Assembly (NCBI GenBank): GCA_003343995.1
Contig: QAKE01000059.1
Span: forward strand, 1-14,738
Direction of reading: 5' to 3'
Source: Bacillota bacterium
Lineage (GTDB): Bacteria; Bacillota; Clostridia; Christensenellales; Borkfalkiaceae
Length of the DNA: 14,738 nt
A program made the position numbers and the translations under genes. Positions 7,120 through 14,733 of this stretch are shown in pieces (positions within the stretch are counted from its first letter, which is position 1; each line of letters opens with the position of its first letter). A model generated the notes under the pieces. That model was given only the letters and a program-made list of their open reading frames with translations, had not been told where the DNA came from and searched no databases.

Positions 7120-7187
7120 TTGGACAAACGAGGTGGAGACACCGCATTTTCTTTCTTTATCAAACTGTAATTATGATCATAATGCAT

Positions 7188-7230
7188 AAAAACGATGCGT
7201 CCCACCGTAGTCCGGCGGGGCGCATCGTTT
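7188..7230 (-). terminator. Terminator of the galactoside operon
   Basis: A 14-bp stem with one imperfect pair (7190-7203 with 7217-7230) and a 13-base loop is followed on the minus strand by five T (7188-7192). It lies ~70 bases after the stop of the GH42 gene. The other strand also shows a T-rich exit (TTTATGTTT), so it may act in both directions. Confidence 0.85.
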
Positions 7231-7297
7231 ATGTTTCATGCAACAAGTGGGATGACTGGTAAGAAGAGATAAGAGCATACGGCTTATCTGCAAAATC

Positions 7298-9253
7298 TTA
7301 TTCCGTTGCTGGACTGATATTGCACTGGAAAGGGGCAAGGGTCTTGTTATCATGTTCAGATTGGTGGGCATTATGGTTGAGAATCATGCGCACCCGGTCC
7401 TTGCCGGTCCCCCGGTACACCACTTCAACCCCGGACTGGGACAGCTCCAGGGGGATATGCTGCTCGACGGAGACCTGCTCCAGAATCCGGTTCAGCACTG
7501 GTTCCTCCAGGCCGCAGCCCAGATAGTAGATAAAGCCGTCCTTGTGCCGCTTGCGGGTGACGGCGGCAAACTCCTGGTAGAAGGGGTCGGCGTAGCGCAG
7601 GAGCACCTGGGCCCCATGGACCTCCAGCATATCCCGGAAAATGCCACCCTGACCCTGGACGCCAGTGAAGAGGTCTTCTCCCACCAGCGGGAATTCCTGT
7701 CCCTCCTGCAGGCTCTCGGTCTCAACCACACACACGCCAGCAAAGGAATCAAAATCCACAGGGACCTGCTTTCCAAGAACTAGATTGTTATCGTTGTCCT
7801 TGACAAAATCCCGATAGGTCAGCACGACCGTGCCGCCCTGTTGGGCAAAGGTCTTGATCTTGGCCTGAAATTCCGGTTTTGCGATGATCATCTGGGGCAG
7901 GATCAGGACCTGATAGCCGGAAAGATCGCTGTCCGCGGGAATTACATCCACAGCAACATTGCGGTCGTAGAAGAACTTGTGGTACTTCTGCATCTCAGCC
8001 TGGCAGTCCAGAAGCACACTCTGCCGCTGGATGCGGAAGGCGGCCAGGGAGTCGTAGTCGTACACGATGGCGACCCGGCTGGCAATAGGGGTCTCCAGCG
8101 CGGAGGCGTACTGCCGGATGCTGTGGAAAAATTCTTTCACCTCATAGAACTTCCGCCGCTTGACGTTGTCTGCATCGAGCACACCATAGCAAAATTGCTC
8201 GGCACCTTTCGTGGCGCCCCGATACCGGAAGAAGAACATGGACTCACAGCCCCGGGCCATGCCCTGGTAGGCCCACATCTTTGCCTGATTGGGCCGGGGG
8301 GAGAAGCCGGTGACGTCGTGGCCCTGAGCGCCCATAATAGCCTCGGTGATCCAGAAGTTCTCACCCTTCAAACCCCGGATATAGTCCAGGCCGAAGGCAA
8401 TCTCGTTGGGGGAGAGGGGCTCACGCTGACCGCCCCAGACGGGGTAGTTGTTGTAGGCGGCAATGTCCAGGTGCTTGGATACCGCAGAGTAGTCCACATG
8501 CTTGCCCAGACCTCCGCCGGGAAAATCGTGGATGATGGTCACGTTGGGGATGATCTCCCGCAGCAGTTTGGTCTGGAAGGCGGCAAAGCGCACGATGCTC
8601 TCGCTGCGGAACCGCTCCCAATCCAGCCGCAGGGCAGGGTTGTGGGTGGTGATCGTCGGAGCGGGCAGGGGAATCTCGTCAAAATCGTTGTACTCCTGAG
8701 ACCAGAAGGTGGTACCGTAGGTCTCGTTGAGGGCCTGGATATCGCCGTGAAATTTCTCCTTCAGATAGGCCCGGAATCCCTCACGGCACTGGGGGCACCA
8801 GCAGATATCGCTGTCCTCATGGCCCAGCTCGTTGTCGATCTGCCAGGCCACAATGGCCTCTTCATCCTTATAGTGTTCCGCCATGGCGCGGATAATGCGC
8901 TCGGAGTATGTATACATGGCTTTGCTGTTGAAGCAGTACACGTGCCGCCCGCCGAACACCCGCTTGCTTCCGTCCTCAAACTCCGAGAGAATTTCCGGGT
9001 GCTTTTTGGCCAGCCAGGCGGGGATGGTAGCGGTGGGGGTGCCCATGACGACGGACAGCCCCCGGGCCTTGGCCCGGGCGATCACATGGTCAAAGAAGGA
9101 GAAGTCAAACTGACCCTCCGTCTTTTCCATGAGATGCCAGCCAAACTCCGCAATGCGGATGGCATTGCACCCCAACTCACAGATATTGTCTAGATCCCCC
9201 TCCAGCATGGAGGGGGACCACTGTTCGGGATAATAGTCTACGCCAAGAAACAT
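7298..9253 (-). CDS. GH42 beta-galactosidase
   Basis: Cytoplasmic beta-galactosidase of glycoside hydrolase family 42, 651 residues, usual length. It hydrolyses terminal beta-galactosides with retention. The (beta/alpha)8 barrel begins with GVDYYPEQW (4-12). The acid/base is Glu142 in WQIDNELG and the nucleophile Glu304 in FWITEAIMG. The four-cysteine metal site of the family is present (Cys107, Cys151, Cys153, Cys156, the last three in CWCPQC). The trimerisation and C-terminal domains follow. No signal peptide is seen. The ATG overlaps the melB stop by one base (TAATG), so translation is coupled; an AAGGTG ribosome site lies in the melB tail. It is the last gene of the operon. With an alpha-galactosidase and MelB upstream, imported galactosides of both linkages could be cleaved. 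Transgalactosylation substrates cannot be predicted. Confidence 0.96.
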   Translation of the reverse strand: MFLGVDYYPEQWSPSMLEGDLDNICELGCNAIRIAEFGWHLMEKTEGQFDFSFFDHVIARAKARGLSVVMGTPTATIPAWLAKKHPEILSEFEDGSKRVFGGRHVYCFNSKAMYTYSERIIRAMAEHYKDEEAIVAWQIDNELGHEDSDICWCPQCREGFRAYLKEKFHGDIQALNETYGTTFWSQEYNDFDEIPLPAPTITTHNPALRLDWERFRSESIVRFAAFQTKLLREIIPNVTIIHDFPGGGLGKHVDYSAVSKHLDIAAYNNYPVWGGQREPLSPNEIAFGLDYIRGLKGENFWITEAIMGAQGHDVTGFSPRPNQAKMWAYQGMARGCESMFFFRYRGATKGAEQFCYGVLDADNVKRRKFYEVKEFFHSIRQYASALETPIASRVAIVYDYDSLAAFRIQRQSVLLDCQAEMQKYHKFFYDRNVAVDVIPADSDLSGYQVLILPQMIIAKPEFQAKIKTFAQQGGTVVLTYRDFVKDNDNNLVLGKQVPVDFDSFAGVCVVETESLQEGQEFPLVGEDLFTGVQGQGGIFRDMLEVHGAQVLLRYADPFYQEFAAVTRKRHKDGFIYYLGCGLEEPVLNRILEQVSVEQHIPLELSQSGVEVVYRGTGKDRVRMILNHNAHQSEHDNKTLAPFQCNISPATE

Positions 9254-10620
9254 TAGTGATTCACCTTATTCTTTTCTTTCAGCTGTCTGGTGATGTCCTC
9301 CATGGCCTTGCCGTCCAGCTTATAGCCCTTCACATAGATGACAAAGGCCAGCACAGTGACGATGGAGGGGATCACGCCCATGAGGATGCGCATACCCATG
9401 ATGGTCTCGGGGGTCTGGGGCACGTTTTCCACATAGCCAAAGATGGTCAGGCCCACGCCGATCAGCCAGCCGGCCACGGCGGAAGCGGTCTTAACCAGCA
9501 GGGTCTGGAAGGAGGCCACGATGCTCTCGTTGCGGGTGCCCAGCTTGACCTCGCCGTAGTCAATGACGTCGGCCAGCATAACGGTGGTAGCGCCCAGGGT
9601 CAGGCCGGAGCCGAACTTGAAGAGCAGGCCGCACACAATGATCAGGGGGATATTGGTGGGAGCCACATAGCCAAACACCAGCAGGGCGATCAGGCCCACA
9701 GCGGGGGTAAAGCTGGCGATGGCAAAGACCTGCTTCTTGTTCATGAAGCGGGAGAGCACGGGGAAGGCAAACAGGGCGATGATCTCAGCAAAGGAGGCGG
9801 CGGTGGTGAAGAAGGAGAACAGGTTCTCCTCACCGGTGACGTACTTGAAGTAATACAGAGCCATGCCGCCGGCCAGCTGTACCAGCATATTATAAGCCAG
9901 CACGACGCCGATGTAAACCTTCAGCTGATCGTTGGCGGTGATGATGTGGATGGCGTCCTTCAGAGAGGTGCGCTGGGCCTTCTTGCCCTCGGCGGCATCC
10001 AGGCTGCTGCGGTCCTTAACGAAGACAACGGTGACCAGGATGGTAACGATGAACACCACGCAGATGGCCACAGCCAGGGAGGAGTAACCCTTGGCCTCGT
10101 CGCCATTGCCCAGATAGTTTCTCAGGGTAATGCCAAAGGCACCCATGAGCAGCCAGGCAGAGCTGGCGAAGATCCGAGGAATGACGGACATGGACTCCCG
10201 CTCCTTCTGAGTGGAGGACAGGGAAGGCAGCATGGACCAGTAGGGGATATCCATAACGGTGTAGGTCATGCCCCAGAGGATGTAGATGACGGAGTAATAG
10301 GCGTACTGACCAAAGCCTTCCAGGCCGGGGTTACGGAACATAAAGATCATGATGACCGAGTTGAGCAGGGTGCCGATGAGAATCCAGGGACGGAACTTGC
10401 CCCAGCGGGTGCGGGTGTTATCCACCATGAAGCCCATCATGGGGTCGTTGATGGCGTCCCACACACGGGCCACCAGGAACAGGTTGCCCACAAAGAGGGG
10501 AGCCAGGCCCACGGTGTCGGTGAGGTAGATCATCAGGAATGTGGAGATCATGGCGTAGCACAGGTCTTTACCTAATGCGCCCACGCCAAAGCAAAGTTTT
10601 CTTCCAGCGGATAATTTCAT
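9253..10620 (-). CDS. melB: Melibiose:cation symporter MelB (GPH family)
   Basis: Twelve-helix inner-membrane symporter, 455 residues, importing melibiose or related galactosides with Na+, Li+ or H+. The key acids of E. coli MelB appear at the same residue numbers: Asp19, Asp55 and Asp59 (in WDAINDP), Asp124 (MDIPYW), Asp351, Asp354 and Glu357 (DVIDYGE) and Lys377. The family signature TRTRWGKFRPW follows helix 2. This one-to-one match supports a MelB-type function more strongly than general GPH membership. The ATG has a GGAGGG ribosome site a few bases upstream in the 45-base gap after the alpha-galactosidase. Its stop overlaps the GH42 start. It is distinct from the partial GPH transporter at the left edge, whose partner is a dehydrogenase. 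Lactose or raffinose transport cannot be excluded. Confidence 0.93.
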   Translation of the reverse strand: MKLSAGRKLCFGVGALGKDLCYAMISTFLMIYLTDTVGLAPLFVGNLFLVARVWDAINDPMMGFMVDNTRTRWGKFRPWILIGTLLNSVIMIFMFRNPGLEGFGQYAYYSVIYILWGMTYTVMDIPYWSMLPSLSSTQKERESMSVIPRIFASSAWLLMGAFGITLRNYLGNGDEAKGYSSLAVAICVVFIVTILVTVVFVKDRSSLDAAEGKKAQRTSLKDAIHIITANDQLKVYIGVVLAYNMLVQLAGGMALYYFKYVTGEENLFSFFTTAASFAEIIALFAFPVLSRFMNKKQVFAIASFTPAVGLIALLVFGYVAPTNIPLIIVCGLLFKFGSGLTLGATTVMLADVIDYGEVKLGTRNESIVASFQTLLVKTASAVAGWLIGVGLTIFGYVENVPQTPETIMGMRILMGVIPSIVTVLAFVIYVKGYKLDGKAMEDITRQLKEKNKVNH

Positions 10621-10665
10621 AAGTTTTCTCCCTCCAACAATATTTGCTGCCAGGCGGACCTGGAC

Positions 10666-12747
10666 TTACTGCTTACGTTCAAAGCGGACAATAGCGCTGG
10701 CGTAGTCGCCGCTCAACTTAACCTCCAGACCGTGGTACATCAAATAGGCTCCGCTCTTGGTGATGTCGCCCTTGGAGGTGTGCAGGGTGTACAGCACATC
10801 TTCCTCCAGACCACGCAACCGGATGGTGGTGCCCCGGTGGCCCACCTTGCTCTGGGGCAGGAAGGCGAAGATCAGGCCCTGCTCGCCCTTGAGGTACTCA
10901 TACAGGAAGTACTCGTTGGCCGACGGATTGTCCAGGCGGTAGAAATCGCCCTCCTGCACAACGGGGCGGATCTCCTTGTACTGCCGGATCATATCCTTGG
11001 ACAGCTCGGTTTCCTCGTCCGTGAATTTCAGAATGTTGCACCCGATTCCTAGCGAGCCCATCATGGCGCTGTGATACCGGAATTTCAGGGGAATGACCCG
11101 GGCGGAGAGGAAGTTGGGGCAGTCGGTCACCCAGGCCCGCATGGCCTTGATGGGGTAGATGCGGGAGTAGGCGTCTTGGATGTACAGGCGGTCGTAGGCG
11201 TCAGTGTTGTCGCTGGTCCAGAAGTCATCAAAGATGCTCAGGATGCCGTAGTCGATGCGGCCGCCCCCGGAGGCGCAGGCCTCGAAGAGAACCTGGGGAT
11301 GCTTCTTCTTCAGCTCCCGCACGATGTCGTAGACGGTCTGGATGTGCTTGTACCAGATGTCCCGCTGAGGACCGGTCTGGGAGATGGGGCGGTTGGCGTC
11401 CCACTTGATGTAGTCGATGTCATACTTGGTGAGCAGATTATCCAGCATGTTGTAGATAAACTCCCGCACCTCGGGCTTGGTGACGTTGAGCACGTACTGC
11501 ACCCGGGAAGTATCGCTGACCCGGGTCTTGTAGTGGTAGATCCAGTCGGGGTGATCCTGGTAGAGCTGCGCCTTGGGATTGACCATCTCGGGCTCTACCC
11601 AGAGGCCGAACATCATGCCCAGATCCTTCACCGCGCCGATGAGCTCTTCCAGGCCGTTGGGGAATTTTCCCTCGTTAACGTACCAGTCGCCCAGGCCGTT
11701 CTGGGTGCTGTGGCGCTCGCCGAACCAGCCGTCGTCCAGCACAAACAGCTCGGCACCCAGCTCCCGGGCCTTCTGGGCCAGCTTGATCTGGTCCCGACTG
11801 TTCACGTGGAACTCGGTGGCCTCCCAGGAGTTATACAGGACGGGGCGAATGCCCTTGTGGACAATGAAGTCCCGGGCAAAGCGGTGCAGATTGTGGGACA
11901 TGGTTTCAAAGCCGCAGGGCGAATATCCGCAGAGGATGGAGGGAGCCTCAAAAATCTCCCCGGGTTTCAGCTCCATCACGCAGTCGTGGGAGTTGATTCC
12001 CATCTGCACCAGGGTCTCGCCGTAGGGAGTCTGCTCCACCACGCCGCTGAAATTGCCGCTCATGCACAGGGCGCCGAAGTATACCTCGCCGCTGGTCTCG
12101 GTGGCGCCCCGGTCCAGGACGAAATAGGGGTTGTGGTTGTGGCTGGAGATGCCCCGCCGGTTTTCGATGACGATCTTTCCGTAGCTCACCTTCTGGACAA
12201 AGCGCTGCTGCTCGGCACCCCAGTGGCCGTGAACGTTGGAGAAGTTCAGATTCTCGTAGGGGATGTGGAACTGGGCGCTGTGCAGCCGCTCGATCTGAAT
12301 GGACTCGGACATCTGGTTTTCAATCACCACATTCCGCTCCATCAGGTCGTATTCCGGATAGATTTTGTAGTGAAGATCCATGAAAAATTCATAGTGATTG
12401 TCCTTGAGATGAACAATCAGCTCTTCACTGTCCTCGGCCTTTACCACATCGTACCCGCGGTATTCATACACCAGCTCCCGGGTGCCGTCGGCAAAGGTGG
12501 CCTTCAGGCAGTGCTCCTTGTAGCGCAGGCCGCCGTGAACCGGGAATTCCTCCTTGGTGATTTCATACACGGGGTCGTTGGTGGAGACCTCGGTCAGCTC
12601 AGGAAGCTCCAGTTCGTCCACAGACGGCAGCTTCTTTCCCCAGTAAAGGTGCCTTACCAAGCCCTGGTCGTCCACCCCAAATGCATAGCTGGTGGATTTT
12701 GTGCTGAGCAAAAATGTGTTGCCTTTTGTACTAACTGCAATGCTCAT
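10666..12747 (-). CDS. GH36 alpha-galactosidase
   Basis: Cytoplasmic alpha-galactosidase of glycoside hydrolase family 36, 693 residues, close to the ~720-740 of bacterial tetrameric members. It removes alpha-1,6-galactose from melibiose, raffinose and similar sugars with retention. An N-terminal beta-supersandwich (~1-300) precedes the barrel. The catalytic nucleophile is Asp450 (YIKWDAN) and the acid/base Asp513 (TSDNTDA). Also present are NSWEATEF (306-313), VLDDGWFG (336-343) and the CASGGGR loop (491-497). It lacks a signal peptide, so substrate must be imported, consistent with melB 45 bases downstream. First gene of the operon, with a strong promoter. The ATG is preceded by GGAAGGA. 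Codons 4-8 contain a second copy of the candidate operator. Confidence 0.96.
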   Translation of the reverse strand: MSIAVSTKGNTFLLSTKSTSYAFGVDDQGLVRHLYWGKKLPSVDELELPELTEVSTNDPVYEITKEEFPVHGGLRYKEHCLKATFADGTRELVYEYRGYDVVKAEDSEELIVHLKDNHYEFFMDLHYKIYPEYDLMERNVVIENQMSESIQIERLHSAQFHIPYENLNFSNVHGHWGAEQQRFVQKVSYGKIVIENRRGISSHNHNPYFVLDRGATETSGEVYFGALCMSGNFSGVVEQTPYGETLVQMGINSHDCVMELKPGEIFEAPSILCGYSPCGFETMSHNLHRFARDFIVHKGIRPVLYNSWEATEFHVNSRDQIKLAQKARELGAELFVLDDGWFGERHSTQNGLGDWYVNEGKFPNGLEELIGAVKDLGMMFGLWVEPEMVNPKAQLYQDHPDWIYHYKTRVSDTSRVQYVLNVTKPEVREFIYNMLDNLLTKYDIDYIKWDANRPISQTGPQRDIWYKHIQTVYDIVRELKKKHPQVLFEACASGGGRIDYGILSIFDDFWTSDNTDAYDRLYIQDAYSRIYPIKAMRAWVTDCPNFLSARVIPLKFRYHSAMMGSLGIGCNILKFTDEETELSKDMIRQYKEIRPVVQEGDFYRLDNPSANEYFLYEYLKGEQGLIFAFLPQSKVGHRGTTIRLRGLEEDVLYTLHTSKGDITKSGAYLMYHGLEVKLSGDYASAIVRFERKQ
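12725..12736. promoter_or_regulatory. Candidate operator copy inside the alpha-galactosidase gene
   Basis: TTTGTACTAACT on the plus strand, identical over 12 bases to 12768-12779 and starting 43 bases away, about four helical turns. It overlaps codons 4-8 of the gene. Two same-face copies would allow cooperative binding or looping by a dimeric regulator. Confidence 0.45.
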
Positions 12748-12767
12748 ATTTGTCCTTCCGCCTCTCC

Positions 12768-12779
12768 TTTGTACTAACT
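12768..12779. promoter_or_regulatory. Candidate LacI-family operator at the alpha-galactosidase start site
   Basis: TTTGTACTAACT begins six bases downstream of the -10 element, covering the expected start of transcription. Its core TTTGTACTAA is an imperfect 10-bp palindrome around GTAC and recurs at 14019-14028 directly after the regulator's -10. The position suits repression by the neighbouring LacI-type protein. Confidence 0.55.
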
Positions 12780-12785
12780 ACATAG

Positions 12786-12814
12786 AAGATATCATCCCAG
12801 AAGGACTGAGTCAA
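12786..12814 (-). promoter_or_regulatory. Promoter of the alpha-galactosidase-melB-GH42 operon
   Basis: Minus strand: TTGACT (12809-12814), 17-base spacer, TATCTT (12786-12791). This is a good vegetative promoter. Related motifs TTTACTAAAA (12819-12828) and TTAACTAAAA (12862-12871) lie just upstream in an AT-rich tract that could also act as an UP element. Confidence 0.7.
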
Positions 12815-12889
12815 CATATTTACTAAAAGTTTTAACACTAGAAAGATAAATTCGTAAATTATTAACTAAAATCTTTACTTGAATTTATG

Positions 12890-12918
12890 AAAAATGCAGA
12901 AGAGAAACTCTTCTGCAT
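12890..12918 (-). terminator. Rho-independent terminator of the LacI-family regulator
   Basis: A perfect 11-bp stem (12894-12904 with 12908-12918) and a three-base loop is followed on the minus strand by five T (12890-12894). It lies just after the regulator's stop at 12930 and separates the regulator transcript from the operon promoter. Confidence 0.92.
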
Positions 12919-12929
12919 CTTCCGTTTCT

Positions 12930-13979
12930 TCACTTTTTTTTCACACTACCTCGTTCTTCCAGCTTGCACGAGATAATAATCTGCTTTGGATGGATCTTCT
13001 TTTGCCAAAGCAGCTCCATGCATAGTGCGGCCGCATCGGCATTTTCCTGGAGAAAAACTTCTACCGAGGAGAGAGGCGGCTCTGAAAGTTGGGAGAGGCT
13101 GGTGTTATTGAATGTAATCACGCCAATATCCTGGGGAATCTGAATTTGATGCTCACGCAGAGCTTTCAGAAGCCCGGGGGCCACCACATCGCTGGCTGCG
13201 AAAATGGCCTCAGGAAGGGGTTTTCCGCTCTCTAAGTATTCTTTCATGGCGGCATAGCTGCTTCTGGAGTTCATTTCACAGTCGATGACCAGGTCTGGGT
13301 CATAAGAGCCTCGCTCCAAAAGGGAGTTTTTGTAATAGTAAAACCGGGGATCCATGGAGAGCTCTTTTTTCGCCCCATAGGTATTTACGCCGCCCAAATA
13401 TGCTATCCGCTCATAGCCGTGAGTCCAAAAACAGTTGAGGCTCTGCCGCACAGCCAGGTGATAATTGGGAACGATGCTGCAATACTTTTCCTCATCGGGA
13501 GAGGAATCCAAAAATACCACGTTCTCTGTGTAGCAATGGAAATCCTCAATCTCTCCCTGCGTAAAGCGCCCGATGGCCACGATTCCGTCCAGCGGCAGCT
13601 CATCGTTCTTTACAAAATGGCCCTGCTCGTTGCGAAACAGCATCACTGTGCTCCAGTGCCGCTCAAAACACACCTCATCCAACACATTTTTGAGGAGCAT
13701 GTAGTAGATATCCTCCAGCAGCTGCTGGGTTTCATACATCTGGGCAATGCCGATGCGCTTTTCCACTGGCCCGTTCTGTTTGGGAACGTCCGACTCTTCT
13801 GGGGCCTGGGTTCCCTGGTACCGTTGTTGAACTGTCCGGTATCCCAGCTCTTTTGCGGTTTCCAGAACGCGCTTTCTGGTTTCTTCCGTCACACTAAGAG
13901 AGGGGTCCTGATTCAAGACCCTGGATACCGTAGCCGAAGATACCCCGGCCAGGCCTGCAATTTCTTTTAACGTTGCCAT
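12930..13979 (-). CDS. LacI-family repressor, EbgR-like, of the galactoside operon
   Basis: DNA-binding sugar-responsive regulator, 349 residues. The helix-turn-helix is at 4-23 (LKEIAGLAGVSSATVSRVLN) and DPSLSVTEETR matches the EbgR/LacR-like branch, whose known members govern galactosidase genes. The effector-binding periplasmic-protein-like domain runs from about 74 to the end, with AIFAASDVVA and the late PPLSSVEV typical of the fold. The usual hinge helix after GYR, with its N-x-x-A-R-x-L pattern, is not recognisable; instead a long polar linker with several Gln, Glu and Pro residues occupies ~48-73. The ATG has AGGAG 7 bases upstream. It is transcribed on its own toward the alpha-galactosidase operon. 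It likely represses that operon and itself, released by a galactoside. Confidence 0.94.
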   Translation of the reverse strand: MATLKEIAGLAGVSSATVSRVLNQDPSLSVTEETRKRVLETAKELGYRTVQQRYQGTQAPEESDVPKQNGPVEKRIGIAQMYETQQLLEDIYYMLLKNVLDEVCFERHWSTVMLFRNEQGHFVKNDELPLDGIVAIGRFTQGEIEDFHCYTENVVFLDSSPDEEKYCSIVPNYHLAVRQSLNCFWTHGYERIAYLGGVNTYGAKKELSMDPRFYYYKNSLLERGSYDPDLVIDCEMNSRSSYAAMKEYLESGKPLPEAIFAASDVVAPGLLKALREHQIQIPQDIGVITFNNTSLSQLSEPPLSSVEVFLQENADAAALCMELLWQKKIHPKQIIISCKLEERGSVKKK

Positions 13980-14018
13980 TGCAATACTCCTATTTGCGTA
14001 GAAGGTAAAATCTAACCG

Positions 14019-14028
14019 TTTGTACTAA
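14019..14028. promoter_or_regulatory. Candidate autoregulatory operator of the LacI-family gene
   Basis: TTTGTACTAA on the plus strand, identical over ten bases to the copies at 12725 and 12768. It begins two bases downstream of the regulator's -10 element, where a bound repressor would block transcription. Confidence 0.5.
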
Positions 14029-14030
14029 TA

Positions 14031-14059
14031 ATTTTACTGTATTTTATTAGATCACACAA
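14031..14059 (-). promoter_or_regulatory. Predicted promoter of the LacI-family regulator
   Basis: Minus strand: TTGTGT (14054-14059), 17-base spacer, TAAAAT (14031-14036). Both elements match the consensus in most positions. The leader to the ATG at 13979 is ~45 bases. Confidence 0.5.
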
Positions 14060-14122
14060 GTAAAATTTGAAGCCTGTATATGTTCGGATTTCTTCTGTGG
14101 TGAAGACAAGGTGTATATGCCC

Positions 14123-14147
14123 CGCGGTATCTACCGCGTTTTATTTT
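14123..14147 (+). terminator. Orphan terminator-like hairpin
   Basis: Plus strand: CGCGGT (14123-14128) pairs with ACCGCG (14133-14138), then TTTTATTTT. It has the form of an intrinsic terminator, but no plus-strand gene lies upstream, only the divergent promoter region of the LacI-family gene. Around it, 14060-14235 holds no gene I can support apart from a possible 19-codon frame (14117-14176). Confidence 0.4.
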
Positions 14148-14235
14148 CTGGTGTAAGCGGAAATGCGCGGAACTGATCATAGAAATGAAAAACGAGCAGT
14201 CTCCTCTTTGAGACAGAAAAGCGTGCTGAAAATAG

Positions 14236-14274
14236 AAAGCCGTCCTCCGGAAAGTGGTTTCCAGAGGGCGACGG
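14236..14274 (-). terminator. Imperfect hairpin, likely terminator of the far-right minus-strand gene
   Basis: Arms 14240-14253 and 14258-14274 form a long GC-rich stem with a two-base bulge, one wobble pair and a GTGG loop. The minus strand then reads TTTCTATTTTC. It lies 30-70 bases after the stop at 14306, as expected for a terminator, though the T-run is interrupted. Confidence 0.5.
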
Positions 14275-14305
14275 TTCAACAGCGATTTATCTGCAGTTGT
14301 TGCAA

Positions 14306-14467
14306 TCAAGCATGGCTTACTTGGCTGTGCTGAAATCCTTCCTTTATTTCGTCAAGAACAGAAGAATTTTTGATGATATTCCAAGCAGCACCAGCTAAAA
14401 CCTTTGCGGCAATCATGACACCATAGATGCGGTTTCTCTCAGTTAATATTGCTGTTGATGAACGCCA
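14306..14467 (-). pseudogene. Possible C-terminal remnant of an M20-family peptidase/amidohydrolase
   Basis: A minus-strand frame ending at 14306 encodes RIYGVMIAAKVLAGAAWNII followed by a short acidic helix, SSVLDEIKEGF. This resembles the last helices of M20-type amidohydrolases (AbgB-like), which read roughly KGM-AAKVLA---D-L--P-LL-E-K-EF. There is no suitable start, and the upstream part of the gene is not visible in the same frame. A nearby frame at the window edge reads TAQCR-like sequence (AQCRPAVQIP) that could be another shifted piece. The assignment is tentative. Confidence 0.35.
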
Positions 14468-14733
14468 AAAGTAAAGAAGTTACTCTTTCGAAATTCGGAC
14501 AATTCCTTTTTGCTTACCTGAATTACATGCAAGATTTCTTCTGAGGAATGGGTAGGCGTATTCGAGATAAAGCACTTGGAAGAGGTAATATGATAGCTAC
14601 GGTTCAGGCAGGCAAGAAAGCCAACCATATAGGAATCCAAAAGGTCCATATTGCTGAAACAGGCAAATATGAAATCTTCTGGTAAGATGATATTGGTAGC
14701 ATACAGGTAGGTATTTGGACCGCGGGTCGACAT
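14443..14733 (-). CDS. Hypothetical 96-residue open frame at the window edge
   Basis: Minus-strand open frame from ATG at 14733 to a stop at 14443. The start lies five bases from the window end, so it may extend further. It has a mildly hydrophobic N-terminal half and a lysine- and serine-rich tail ending FFTFGVHQQQY. I recognise no family and see no ribosome site. It overlaps the possible M20 remnant by ~25 bases in another frame, so it may be a chance reading frame in decaying DNA. Confidence 0.25.
   Translation of the reverse strand: MSTRGPNTYLYATNIILPEDFIFACFSNMDLLDSYMVGFLACLNRSYHITSSKCFISNTPTHSSEEILHVIQVSKKELSEFRKSNFFTFGVHQQQY

Noticed and set aside
6686..7189. A plus-strand open frame across the upstream end of the OCD remnant
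   Set aside because: It mirrors the OCD coding sequence and has no recognisable motif. The part beyond 7119 is short and AT-rich.
4123..7230. Insertion sequence or transposon bounded by the hairpins
   Set aside because: The hairpins at 4123-4158 and 7188-7230 differ in sequence and act as terminators. No transposase, terminal repeats or target duplication was seen.
7841..9193. A 450-codon plus-strand open frame opposite the GH42 gene
   Set aside because: Antisense shadow of a gene with complete catalytic and metal-binding residues; no domain is recognisable in it.
9256..10575. A 439-codon open frame on the plus strand opposite melB
   Set aside because: It is antisense to a fully convincing MelB gene. 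Its protein is a low-complexity run rich in Gly, His, Gln and Asp, a usual shadow of GC-rich membrane-protein codons.
11071..12777. A 568-codon open frame on the plus strand opposite the alpha-galactosidase
   Set aside because: It lies antisense to a GH36 gene with all catalytic motifs. It is composed mostly of Val, Gly, Leu and His without a recognisable domain.
14052..14309. An 85-codon minus-strand open frame
   Set aside because: It spans the imperfect terminator hairpin and the regulator promoter region, lacks a ribosome site and has no recognisable domain.
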